A stretch of 64,000 nt of DNA from Haloactinopolyspora alba (lineage in GTDB: Bacteria > Actinomycetota > Actinomycetes > Jiangellales > Jiangellaceae), in the NCBI RefSeq assembly GCF_003014555.1, contig NZ_PYGE01000014.1, positions 62,001-126,000 on the forward strand, in the 5' to 3' direction. The position numbers were made by a program, and so were the translations under genes. The notes beneath the pieces are model-generated. The model did no database searches, was not told the DNA's origin, and saw nothing but the letters and a program-made list of their open reading frames with translations. Positions within the stretch are counted from its first letter, which is position 1. Every line of letters starts with the position of its first letter. Of the stretch, positions 43,657 to 51,739 are shown piece after piece.

Positions 43657-44775
43657 CTAGGGCGACCGGGTGGCCGTGGAGTCGCCGCCGGTCTCCGGTG
43701 ACCGGCTCGGTTCCGACGGCGGGTCCGTCGGCTCACTCGTGGCCGTCCCGCCCGTGGTCGTCGGCGTCGGTGTCGGTGTCGGCGTGGGGACGGGAACGGG
43801 TTCGGCCAGGACCGGCGCCGGGCTCATCTCGGCGATCTCCCACCGGTTCTCACGGGCACGCAGGACCAGCGCGTACTGCGCGCCGACGGCCTGCTCGTGT
43901 GCGCCGTACACCAGGACGTCGGCCCGGATCTCGAGCCGGGCGCCGTCGTCCGGGCGCGCGCTCGGCGCCTCGTCGCCGGTCACGTCGATGGCCTGCACCT
44001 CGATGGCGCTGTATCGCACCTGACCGAGCGGGCGGAACGACGTGCCGGGGCTGCTGTAGGCCTCCAGCTCGGACTGGTCGCCGGTGACGAGCATCGCCTC
44101 GAGGAACTTCGCGACCCACGTGAACGCCGGATGGTCACGCTGAAGCTCCATTTCGTAGCCGTCGGCGAGCGGCTCGACGGTCGCCGGAGCGGGAACCGGG
44201 GCCGGCAGCGCCTGCGCGACCAGCTCGCCCGACACGTACAGCACCGGCAGCTGGAAGTACTGCCGACCGGACCGGACCTTCGCCTTGCTTCCGGGGGGAC
44301 GGCCCTGCGTCGTGTCCACGCCGACGACCACCGACCACAGACCGGTCTCGTCCTTCACCACCTCGGCGACGGCGGGCCGCTCCGCGGTCCAGGGGAACTC
44401 GGGCCGTTCGGTCGCGAGGTCGCCGAAGTACCGACGCAGGGAGTCGGCGCGCTGTTCCGGTGTCTCCAGCCAGGCGACGACGGCGCTCTCGGCGAACTCG
44501 CTCACCGCGGCCGCCTCGCCGAGCCGTTCTCCCGGACCGTTGCTCTCGACGACCGGTGCCAGGGCGGGCGGTGCCAGCAGCTGTAGCCCGAGCGCTGTCG
44601 GACCGGCGACAAGTGCCGCCCACAGCAGCCCGACGACCGCCTTCGTCGTCAGGTTCGACCCGGCGGTCCAGGCGTGCTGTTCCGACGGCGCGGCGTCGGT
44701 GGCCGACGCGTCACGCGCGTCGTCCTCGCCGCCCGAGCCGTCCTTCGGCGGGCCGAAACCCCAGTTGATCTTCAT
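43657..44775 (-). CDS. TcpC/VirB8-like conjugation protein
   Basis: 372 residues from ATG 44775, which overlaps the preceding gene by 4 bases. One membrane helix (about 45-65, TTKAVVGLLWAALVAGPTALGL) and two extracytoplasmic NTF2-like domains (VSEFAESAVVAWLETPEQRADSL..., HPAFTWVAKFLEAMLVTGDQSELEAY) as in TcpC, followed by a P/T-rich tail ending outside. TcpC/VirB8 forms the scaffold ring of Gram-positive transfer channels. Confidence 0.82.
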   Translation of the reverse strand: MKINWGFGPPKDGSGGEDDARDASATDAAPSEQHAWTAGSNLTTKAVVGLLWAALVAGPTALGLQLLAPPALAPVVESNGPGERLGEAAAVSEFAESAVVAWLETPEQRADSLRRYFGDLATERPEFPWTAERPAVAEVVKDETGLWSVVVGVDTTQGRPPGSKAKVRSGRQYFQLPVLYVSGELVAQALPAPVPAPATVEPLADGYEMELQRDHPAFTWVAKFLEAMLVTGDQSELEAYSSPGTSFRPLGQVRYSAIEVQAIDVTGDEAPSARPDDGARLEIRADVLVYGAHEQAVGAQYALVLRARENRWEIAEMSPAPVLAEPVPVPTPTPTPTPTTTGGTATSEPTDPPSEPSRSPETGGDSTATRSP

Positions 44776-45038
44776 GGTGACGGTTCCTCGCGTCCGGAGG
44801 TCTCCGCGGGCGTCCATGCGTCGTCCTGCCCGGACAGGTGCTCGAGGCGATCGAGCGCCCGTTGTGCCCGTTCGGCATTGGCGCCGACGGCGTCCTGCAG
44901 ACGCTCGGCGGCGTCACGATCGAACGGATCGGCCACCAGGTGGGCGATCTCTCGGTCGATCGCGCGCCGGGCGGCCAGCACCGTCGCGGCGTCCACCAGG
45001 GACTGCCGGTTGCTGAAGGGCTCTGGCATCTCGGGCAC
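44772..45038 (-). CDS. small charged protein, first gene of the type IV secretion-like operon
   Basis: 88 residues, helical and without membrane segment (RQSLVDAATVLAARRAIDREIAHLVADPFDR..., ERAQRALDRLEHLSG). No family recognised. It lies 28 bases behind promoter motif copy 6 and overlaps the TcpC-like gene by 4 bases, so the ten-gene operon down to the J-domain gene starts here. Confidence 0.7.
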   Translation of the reverse strand: MPEMPEPFSNRQSLVDAATVLAARRAIDREIAHLVADPFDRDAAERLQDAVGANAERAQRALDRLEHLSGQDDAWTPAETSGREEPSP

Positions 45039-45066
45039 CTCCGTCGGCGGGATCGGCTTCGCCCGA

Positions 45067-45095
45067 GTAGGTACGCGCAGGCATCGTCCTGTGAC
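45067..45095 (-). promoter_or_regulatory. promoter motif copy 6: GTCACA-N19-CTAC
   Basis: On the minus strand, 28 bases before the first gene of the type IV secretion-like operon. Confidence 0.7.
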
Positions 45096-45277
45096 GGCGT
45101 CGTCGCATCACGGTTCGCGGCCACAGGCGGGCCCAGCACCGGAGTCAGTACCGGAGTCGGCACCGGGCAAGCGTCCCGGCGGGCCCGACGACCCTGCGGG
45201 CAAGAGGCTCGGCAAGGGCGCGGCAGCAGCCTGATCGGTGTCCGGTCCCATCCACCATCCGCTCTTTGGGGGCCCGC

Positions 45278-46108
45278 ATGCCGACCATCGCCGACCTCGA
45301 GGTCACCGACACCAGAGATGCCGCCACCGCGCCCGGAGCCGCGGCACCCGGTGTCACGCGGGCTCGCAGGCGCACCGACGGCAGTCTGGCCGGCCGGCTC
45401 AACGTCGAGTGGGCGCGGCTGCGCCACGACGACACCGCCGCCGCGGCCGTCGCCTCGTGGGCGCGTGTGCATCCCGCTCTGGCCGGCTGCGCGTCACCCG
45501 GAGACGTGGAACACCGCGTCGTCTCGGCACCCGAACGGGCCGACGACGTCCTGCTCGCGCTGGTCCGGCTGGCTCACGACGGCGACGACCTCGCCGGGCG
45601 GACCGTGCTGCAGCTGATGCTGGGCAAGGCGCTGCGGATCGCCGGGACCCGAGCCGGGCAGGACCCGCGACCGGACCTCGAGCACGCGGCCATCAGCGCG
45701 CTGTGGACGACGATCGCCACCTACCCGGTCGAGCGGCGCCCGGGCCGGGTCGCGGCCAACATCGCCATGGAGACGCTCCGGCTGGTGTCCGCCGAGCTGG
45801 CCCACCGCAGGTGCGAGACCCCGGCGAGCCCGGACGACGTCGACCTGACCGCAGCGCCGGCACGTCCGCGCGCGGACGTGGAGCTGATGAACCTGCTCGT
45901 CTGGGCGGTCGAGCGGGGAACGGTCACCGCGGCGGACGCCACCCTCGTGCTCGACATCTACAGTCCGGCACCAGGGGAGTCCGGCGGCACGGCAGCGGCC
46001 GAGCGGCACGGCCTGAGCTGGCCGGCGGCGCGCCAGCGCGCGAGCCGGGCGGCCCGCCGTATCGCCGACGCGGTCCACGCCGACGGGTCGTGGCCCTGGG
46101 ACCGGTAG
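45278..46108 (+). CDS. sigma-70-like regulator
   Basis: 276 residues from ATG 45278 (an in-frame TTG lies 4 codons earlier). The middle (EHAAISALWTTIATYPVERRPGRVAANIAMETLRLV, about residues 125-160) resembles sigma region 2, and the end (ADATLVLDIYSPAPGESGG, AAAERHGLSWPAARQRASRAARRIADAV) resembles the region 4 helix-turn-helix. The similarity is distant; a degenerate sigma factor or sigma-derived regulator is the best description. It is divergent from the type IV operon and upstream of the pilus operon, which makes it the candidate reader of the shared promoter motif. No copy of the motif lies in front of it. Confidence 0.62.
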   Translation: MPTIADLEVTDTRDAATAPGAAAPGVTRARRRTDGSLAGRLNVEWARLRHDDTAAAAVASWARVHPALAGCASPGDVEHRVVSAPERADDVLLALVRLAHDGDDLAGRTVLQLMLGKALRIAGTRAGQDPRPDLEHAAISALWTTIATYPVERRPGRVAANIAMETLRLVSAELAHRRCETPASPDDVDLTAAPARPRADVELMNLLVWAVERGTVTAADATLVLDIYSPAPGESGGTAAAERHGLSWPAARQRASRAARRIADAVHADGSWPWDR

Positions 46109-46222
46109 CCTCGTCCGCGCAGCGCCACCGCGGACGAGCCGCCGGATGAGACATTCGTTCGTCGAGCTGCCGTCAAGGCTTAACATTTCGTGCTCTATGC
46201 GGTTGTGTGCCCAGTCACATAC

Positions 46223-46270
46223 CCTCGTCCTCACGAGACCGACCCCGGATCGGTCTCGACGTGCACGAGG
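46223..46270. repeat. nested hairpin upstream of the pilus operon
   Basis: CGAGACCGA (46234-46242) and TCGGTCTCG (46250-46258) pair perfectly around 7 bases; the outer CCTCGT (46223-46228) and ACGAGG (46265-46270) extend the stem after a bulge. It ends directly at the GAGGAGGG ribosome site of the small frame at 46282, so it may control translation or act as an operator. A GTCACA box lies at 46214 but the CTAC partner is missing at the 19-base distance. Confidence 0.55.
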
Positions 46271-46281
46271 AGGGCGGCTTC

Positions 46282-46443
46282 GTGACCATCGAAGGTTCGA
46301 ATCACCCGGTACGCGAAGCTCCGTCGGGCGAGACCGGCGGAGTCGTTCCTGTGTGTCCGTGCGCCCGCGGCGCACGGACCGGCCGGTCCATGGAAACGGC
46401 TGCTCGCCGCGATCGCACGCAGCAATTCTCCGGGCGCCCATGA
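46282..46443 (+). CDS. possible 53-residue leader peptide
   Basis: A GTG frame with a very strong GAGGAGGG 7 bases upstream encodes a short, charged peptide with two close cysteines (VVPVCPCARGARTGR). Its TGA overlaps an ATG that starts a seven-codon frame, and the SAF/CpaB gene follows 38 bases after its stop. No similarity is recognised and third-position GC is not as high as in real genes of the region, so this may be a leader or a chance frame. Confidence 0.3.
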   Translation: MTIEGSNHPVREAPSGETGGVVPVCPCARGARTGRSMETAARRDRTQQFSGRP

Positions 46444-46480
46444 TCCGCGAAGCCCGCCGATAGCCATCAGGACGGCCCCG

Positions 46481-47185
46481 ATGAGTTCGCCCCCCGCCCA
46501 TCAGCCGACCGCGGAGCAGCAGCCTGAGGACCCCGACCTCGAGGCGAGCGAGTCCACGCTCAAGCCCGCTGTCGCGGCCCCGCCGAAACAACGCCGCCGC
46601 CCCGCCCTGATCGGGCTCGGCGTCGCCCTCGTGGCGCTCGGCGGTCTCGGCGCCGCGTGGCTGGCCACCAGCGTCAGCGACAGCGTCTCCGTCATCGCGA
46701 TGAGTACGGACGTTCCGCGCGGCCAGGTCATCGAACGCGCCGACCTCACCACGGCGGACATCAACACCGACCCCAGCCTCGAGCCGGTACGCGCGGGCCG
46801 TATCGACGAGATCGTCGGTCAGCACGCCACCAGCGACCTGTCCAGCGGCAGCCTGCTCACTCTCGACGCCGTCGCCGACACCGTGCGACCGGGCGACGGC
46901 GAGGCGCTGGTCGGGGTGGCCGTCACCGCCGCGCAACTGCCGGCCGAGCCACTCCGCCCCGGCGACTCCGTCCGCATCGTGGACACGCCGAACCCGCAGG
47001 ACGACCCGCCGTCGGACACGCCGAACTCGATCGAGGCCGTCGTGGTGCGCTCCACCGTCGACCAGGAGTCGGGACAGCGCGTCGTCGACGTCGTCGTTCC
47101 CGAGGGTGACGCCGCCTCGCTCGCGGCCCGGGTGGCCACGGGACGGATCACGATCGTCCTGATGTCGCGGACGGAGGGCGAGTGA
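46481..47185 (+). CDS. SAF-domain pilus assembly protein (CpaB/RcpC-like)
   Basis: 234 residues. Disordered N terminus, one membrane helix (about 43-63, PALIGLGVALVALGGLGAAWLA), then a SAF domain (VIAMSTDVPRGQVIERADLTTADI...) that in CpaB binds peptidoglycan and guides the Flp pilus through the envelope. It is the first clear gene of the Tad locus; its stop overlaps the TadZ-like start. Confidence 0.82.
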   Translation: MSSPPAHQPTAEQQPEDPDLEASESTLKPAVAAPPKQRRRPALIGLGVALVALGGLGAAWLATSVSDSVSVIAMSTDVPRGQVIERADLTTADINTDPSLEPVRAGRIDEIVGQHATSDLSSGSLLTLDAVADTVRPGDGEALVGVAVTAAQLPAEPLRPGDSVRIVDTPNPQDDPPSDTPNSIEAVVVRSTVDQESGQRVVDVVVPEGDAASLAARVATGRITIVLMSRTEGE

Positions 47186-47997
47186 TGGCCGTCGTCGTAC
47201 TGACTTCCGCACGTGGGGCCCCCGGCGTCACCACCAGTGCGCTGGCCATGGCGATGCTGTGGCCGCGGCCGGTGGTGCTGGTCGAGGCCGACGTCGCCGG
47301 CAGCAGCAGCATCCTCGCCGGCTATCTCCGCGGGTCGGTACCGCCGGACCGTGGTCTGGTCAGCCTCGCCGTCGCGCACCGCCGCGGCGTGCTGGCCGAG
47401 CAGTTCTACGAGCAGACGGTCAACCTCATCGAGGACCGGGTACGGCTGGTGCCCGGCCTGGTCAACGCCCAGCAGGCGGCCAGTATGGACCGGCTGTGGT
47501 CCCCGCTGAGCATGGTGCTGTCCGGCCTCGAGCGCGCCGGCACCGACGTCATCGTCGACGCCGGGCGGCTCGGCATGGTGCACGGACCCCAGCCGCTGAT
47601 CCGTTCCGCCGACGCGGTTCTGCTGGTCACCCGCACCACCCTGCCCGCGGTCAGTTCCGCCCGGGCGCGGGTCGAGTCGTTGCGCACCGAACTCGTCGAC
47701 TTCGGCCAGGGCGACGACACGCTCGCGGTGCTGCTGGTCGGCGAGGGGCAGCCGTACCGTTCCCGCGAGATCCACTCCGCGCTGCGGACCCCGGTGCTCG
47801 CCGCCATGACGTGGGACCAGGCGGCGGCGGAGTCGCTGAGCCACGGCGCGGCGTACGGACGCCGATTCGCCGCCGCTCCGCTGTTCCGCGGCACGCGGGT
47901 CGCCATCGGCGCCGTCCACGAACTGATCGATCGGCACCGTACCCGGCTGGCGCCGGCCTCCGGCGAGCAGCTGATGCAGGAGCCGACCTATGGCTGA
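47185..47997 (+). CDS. TadZ/CpaE-like protein of the MinD fold with altered P loop
   Basis: 270 residues. The MinD/ParA fold is recognisable (VVVLTSARGAPGVTTSALAMA, VVLVEADVAGSSSIL, DVIVDAGRLG, ADAVLLVTRTTLPAV), but the loop is RGAPGVTTS: both lysines of the deviant Walker A (KGGxGKT) are missing. TadZ proteins locate the pilus base at the pole and several have lost ATP hydrolysis. The ATG at 47185 shares one base with the upstream stop; it overlaps cpaF by 8 bases. Confidence 0.8.
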   Translation: MAVVVLTSARGAPGVTTSALAMAMLWPRPVVLVEADVAGSSSILAGYLRGSVPPDRGLVSLAVAHRRGVLAEQFYEQTVNLIEDRVRLVPGLVNAQQAASMDRLWSPLSMVLSGLERAGTDVIVDAGRLGMVHGPQPLIRSADAVLLVTRTTLPAVSSARARVESLRTELVDFGQGDDTLAVLLVGEGQPYRSREIHSALRTPVLAAMTWDQAAAESLSHGAAYGRRFAAAPLFRGTRVAIGAVHELIDRHRTRLAPASGEQLMQEPTYG

Positions 47998-49600
47998 CCC
48001 GGACAACGCCGCCTCGAATCTCGAGAACCTGCCGCTGTTCGCCGACAGCGGCTCACCGGACATCGGCGAGTGGGGCGACGGCCGCACGTTCGGCTCGGAG
48101 CGCGACGGTGCGACGGACCTGCGGCGCTCGTTGCAGGCCAGGCTCGCGTCGGCCGGCTCCAACGGGCACGGCCAGCCGACGGCGACCGGCCCGAACGGGC
48201 GGCACGCGTCCGGGCACGCCGACGCCGACGACGAGCCGGGCCTGCGCGCCCGCGACATCACCGGCCACGGCGACATCGGGCGGGGCGAGAACATCGACTG
48301 GGCCCTCGTCCGCGCCTACCGCGAACAGGCCGCCGACCAGCTGGCGCACGCCCTGCGCGACCGCGAGGGCCTGGACGAGGCCGGCCGGCGCGAACTGGGC
48401 CGCAGCATCGTCGTCGAGCTGCTCGCCGACCACGCCGAGCACGCCCTCACCAAGGGCCTGCCGATCATCACCCAGGACGAGCAGATCCAGCTCGCCGAGG
48501 CGATCATGGCGGCGCTGTTCGGCCTGGGCCGGCTGCAGCCGCTGGTGGACGACCCCGACATCGAGAACATCGAGATCAACGGCCACGACAACGTCCACCT
48601 CATCTACGACGACGGCCGCATCGAGGAGGGCCCTCCGGTCGCGGACAGCGACGAGGAGCTCATCGAGACGCTGTCGTTCCTCGCCTCGCGCACCAGCTCG
48701 AACGAACGGCCCTTCTCGCCGACCAACCCGCGGCTGCACCTGCGGCTGCGCGACGGCTCCCGGCTGGCGGCCACCGCTTGGATCACCCCGCGGCCGGTCG
48801 CGGTCATCCGCAAGCACCGGCTGACCGACATCGGCATCCGCGAGCTGGTCGATCTCGACATGCTCAGCCCGGCGGCCGCGGCGTTCCTCGCCGCCGCCGT
48901 GCGGGCACGCAAGAGCATCGTCGTCTCCGGCGCCCAGGGGGCGGGCAAGACGACGCTGGTCCGCGCCCTGACCAACGAGCTCGACCCGCTGGAGCGCATC
49001 GGGACCATCGAGACGGAGTACGAGCTCCATCTGCACGACATGCCGGACCGGCACCGCCGCATCGTCGCGTGGGAGTCGCGGCCCGGCAGCGGTGAGCGCG
49101 GCCCGGACGGGCGCGCGGTCGGCGAGATCACGCTGGACGACCTCGTCTACGACTCGCTGCGGATGAACCTGTCCCGCCTGATCGTCGGTGAGGTCCGCGG
49201 CCGCGAGGTGCTGCCGATGTTCAAGGCGATGCAGTCCGGCGCGGGGTCGCTGTCGACCACGCACGCGCACTCCGCCCGTGCGGCCATCGAGCGCATCGTC
49301 ACCTGCGCCATGGAAGCCGGTCAGCACGTCACCGAGTCGTTCGCCTACCGGCAGATCGCCGAGCACATCGACCTCGTGGTCCAGATCGAGCTGCGCGACG
49401 AGAGCAACGCCGGCGGTAAGCGCTGGCGCTACCTGACCGAGATCGTCGCGGTCGAGCCCGGTGAGCACGGCATGCCGGCGGTCACCGACGTGTTCCGCCC
49501 GGGCCCCGCCGGGACCGCGGTTCCCGGCACGCCGCCGATCTGGCTGGCCGACCTCGAGCGGGTCGGATTCGATCCACGGCTGCTCGACCAGGAGGGCTGA
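47990..49600 (+). CDS. tadA: Tad/Flp pilus assembly ATPase (CpaF/TadA)
   Basis: 536 residues. About 95 disordered residues, then the VirB11/CpaF N-terminal domain (LFGLGRLQPLVDDPDIENIEINGHD) and the motor: Walker A SGAQGAGKTTLVRAL (about 313), Asp box, RLIVGEVRGREVLPMFKAMQSG and the His box STTHAHSA. It powers extension and retraction of Flp pili from the cytoplasm. It is 1 base from tadB and overlaps the TadZ-like gene, so the whole assembly unit is one transcript. Confidence 0.95.
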   Translation: MADPDNAASNLENLPLFADSGSPDIGEWGDGRTFGSERDGATDLRRSLQARLASAGSNGHGQPTATGPNGRHASGHADADDEPGLRARDITGHGDIGRGENIDWALVRAYREQAADQLAHALRDREGLDEAGRRELGRSIVVELLADHAEHALTKGLPIITQDEQIQLAEAIMAALFGLGRLQPLVDDPDIENIEINGHDNVHLIYDDGRIEEGPPVADSDEELIETLSFLASRTSSNERPFSPTNPRLHLRLRDGSRLAATAWITPRPVAVIRKHRLTDIGIRELVDLDMLSPAAAAFLAAAVRARKSIVVSGAQGAGKTTLVRALTNELDPLERIGTIETEYELHLHDMPDRHRRIVAWESRPGSGERGPDGRAVGEITLDDLVYDSLRMNLSRLIVGEVRGREVLPMFKAMQSGAGSLSTTHAHSARAAIERIVTCAMEAGQHVTESFAYRQIAEHIDLVVQIELRDESNAGGKRWRYLTEIVAVEPGEHGMPAVTDVFRPGPAGTAVPGTPPIWLADLERVGFDPRLLDQEG

Positions 49601-49601
49601 G

Positions 49602-50516
49602 GTGTCCGCGTTCACGGCAGCACTGTCGGCCATGCTGATCCTCGGCGGGATCCTGCTCGTGGCCGTCGGGCTGGTGCCGCGGTCGGCGCTCGCCCGGCCG
49701 ACCACCCGTACTCAGCGGGTCAAGGCGAGGTTCGTCTCGGCGACCGGCGGGCGCGGTCAGGCGGCGCGGCGGACCCGGAAGCTGCTCGGCGTGGGACTCG
49801 CCGTCGGCATGCTCGGGTGGCTGCTGACCGGGTGGCTGATCCTCGTGCTGCTCGCTCCGGTGGCACTGATCGGTCTTCCGGTCCTGCTCACGCCACCGTC
49901 GTCGTCCACGTCGGTGGCGAAGCTCGAAGCCATGGAGGAATGGACCCGGTCGCTGGCCGGCGTGCTCACCGTCGGTGTCGGCATCGAGCAGGCGATCATG
50001 GCGACGATGAAGTCGACGCCGGAGGCGTTGCGGCCCGAGGTCACGACGCTGGCGGCGCGGCTGCGCGCACGGTGGCCGACAGTGGCAGCGCTGCGCGCCT
50101 TCGCCGACGACCTGGACGACGCCACCGGTGACCTGATCGCGTCGTCGCTGATCCTCGGCGCCACCCGGCGCGGTTCCGGTCTCGCCGCCGTGCTCGAAGG
50201 CCTGGCCAGCACGGTCGCGCAGGACGTCCAAGTCCGGCGCAACATCGAGGCCGACCGTTCGAAGCCGCGCACGACGGCGCGGATGGTCACCATCGTCACC
50301 CTGGTCGCCCTGGGGTTCATGGCGTTCAACAGCGGATACATCGAGCCGTACGGCACACCCGTCGGCCAGATCGTGCTGATCATCCTGCTCAGCTGCTACG
50401 TGCTGTGCCTGCTGTGGATGCGCCAGATCACGCGGCCGCAGCCGCTCCCCCGGATCATGGGCTGGAACCTGCGCGCCTCGAACCGCGGCAGCCCGGCCCG
50501 AAGCGAGGCATCATGA
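49602..50516 (+). CDS. tadB: Tad pilus inner-membrane protein TadB
   Basis: 304 residues from GTG with GGAGGG upstream. Two N-terminal helices (LSAMLILGGILLVAVGLVP, WLLTGWLILVLLAPVALIGLPVLL), a GspF-type cytoplasmic domain (KLEAMEEWTRSLAGVLTVGVGIEQAI, TRRGSGLAAVLEGLASTVAQDVQVRRNIEADRS) and two C-terminal helices. It forms the platform on which the ATPase acts. The stop overlaps tadC (ATGA). Confidence 0.9.
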   Translation: MSAFTAALSAMLILGGILLVAVGLVPRSALARPTTRTQRVKARFVSATGGRGQAARRTRKLLGVGLAVGMLGWLLTGWLILVLLAPVALIGLPVLLTPPSSSTSVAKLEAMEEWTRSLAGVLTVGVGIEQAIMATMKSTPEALRPEVTTLAARLRARWPTVAALRAFADDLDDATGDLIASSLILGATRRGSGLAAVLEGLASTVAQDVQVRRNIEADRSKPRTTARMVTIVTLVALGFMAFNSGYIEPYGTPVGQIVLIILLSCYVLCLLWMRQITRPQPLPRIMGWNLRASNRGSPARSEAS

Positions 50517-51415
50517 TCTGGGAGCTGGGCATTCTCGCCGGAGCCCTGGCCGGGCTCGGCCTCACGCTGGTCATCCGCGAGCTGGCCCCGTCACATCCGC
50601 ATCTGCGGGCCACCCTGGGCCGCCTGCACAACGACGCCGGTCCCGCGCCGTCCGTGCAGGTGCCGACGTCGCGACAGACGTCACTGTTCCAGGACCGGCT
50701 CGGGCGGATGCTCGAGCAGCGGCTGCCCACGCTGGTCGGCTTCCGGCTCCCCCGCCGCGAGCTCGACCTGCTGCGCATACCGACCTACCGGTACTTCGGC
50801 GAGAAGGCGCTGTGGGCGCTGCTCGGGCTGTGCTTCCCGGCGATCCTCACGATGACGCTGATGATCATGGGGGTGACGCCGCCGTTCAGCATCCCCGCGT
50901 TCGTCGGGCTGATCCTCGCGGTCGTCATGTGGTTCCTCCCGGACATCGAGACCCGGCAGAAGGCGAACCGGGCACGTGAGGACTTCACCCGCGCACTGGG
51001 CGCCTACATCGACCTGGTGGCGCTGGAACGCGCGGGTGGGGCCGGATCGACACAGGCGATGGAGAACGCCGCCGAGGTCGGCGACTCCTGGGTCTTCCAG
51101 CGGCTTCGTGAGGAGCTGGCCAGGGCCCGGTGGTCCGGAACCACGCCGTGGGAGGGGCTGCACACGCTGTCCCGCCAGCTCGGCCTCAACGAGCTCGACG
51201 ATCTGGCCGACATCATGCGGCTGTCCGGCGAGGAGGGCGCCACCGTGTACGAGAGCCTGCGCGCTCGCGCCGAGGGCCTACGTAACGCTACGTTGTCGGC
51301 CGAGCATGCTCGAGCGAACGCCGACAGCGAGCGGATGGTCATGCCGGTGGCCCTGCTCGGCGTCGTCTTCATGGCCATCCTCGCAGCTCCGACGGTGATG
51401 CGTATGCTCGAATGA
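50513..51415 (+). CDS. tadC: Tad pilus inner-membrane protein TadC
   Basis: 300 residues. First helix (LGILAGALAGLGLTLVI), a cytoplasmic region, paired helices (ALWALLGLCFPAILTMTLMIMG, IPAFVGLILAVVMWFLPDI) and the second GspF-type domain (FTRALGAYIDLVALERAGGAGSTQAMENAA, LRARAEGLRNATLSAEHARANADSERM) ending in a helix. The start overlaps tadB. A separate pilin unit follows after 118 bases. Confidence 0.9.
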   Translation: MIWELGILAGALAGLGLTLVIRELAPSHPHLRATLGRLHNDAGPAPSVQVPTSRQTSLFQDRLGRMLEQRLPTLVGFRLPRRELDLLRIPTYRYFGEKALWALLGLCFPAILTMTLMIMGVTPPFSIPAFVGLILAVVMWFLPDIETRQKANRAREDFTRALGAYIDLVALERAGGAGSTQAMENAAEVGDSWVFQRLREELARARWSGTTPWEGLHTLSRQLGLNELDDLADIMRLSGEEGATVYESLRARAEGLRNATLSAEHARANADSERMVMPVALLGVVFMAILAAPTVMRMLE

Positions 51416-51458
51416 CAGCCGACCCAGCCGCCCGCACCGAGAATTCACCACCTCCGTC

Positions 51459-51487
51459 GTCACAGAGGCCGGCCGCCAGGGGCCTAC
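51459..51487 (+). promoter_or_regulatory. promoter motif copy 7: GTCACA-N19-CTAC
   Basis: Located 46 bases before the Flp pilin gene. Nearby TGTGACG (51492-51498) mirrors the upstream box. Confidence 0.7.
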
Positions 51488-51533
51488 TCAGTGTGACGGA
51501 GCGGACAACCGCTTCCCCGAGAGGACACCGACC

Positions 51534-51734
51534 ATGCTGCAACTCCGGACATGGATGACGGTCATGTCAGCTGAGCTGCGCGACCGCTACGAGCACGCCA
51601 CCCGACAGCGCTCCGAACGCGGAGCCACGACGCTCGAGTACGTCGTCATCGCCGCCGCGGTGTTCGTCGCCGCCACACTGCTGGTCGGCGTGATCATCGG
51701 CGTCATCAATCGCGAGCAGGCGAAGATCGAGTAA
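51534..51734 (+). CDS. Flp-type major pilin
   Basis: 66 residues. A basic leader ends in SERG, followed by ATTLEYVVIAAAVFVAATLLVGVIIG: the prepilin peptidase site lies after G30 with the conserved Glu at +5 and Tyr at +6, leaving a 36-residue mature pilin. A separate promoter motif directly upstream fits the need for high expression. Internal ATG codons at 51555 and 51564 are alternative starts. Confidence 0.9.
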   Translation: MLQLRTWMTVMSAELRDRYEHATRQRSERGATTLEYVVIAAAVFVAATLLVGVIIGVINREQAKIE

Positions 51735-51739
51735 TCACC

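Noticed and set aside
46214-46244. Possible eighth copy of the shared promoter motif before the Tad operon
   Set aside because: GTCACA is present but the bases 19 positions later are CCGA, not CTAC or CTTC.
48053-49705. 550-codon minus-strand frame
   Set aside because: Antisense to the CpaF/TadA ATPase; no ribosome site or motif.
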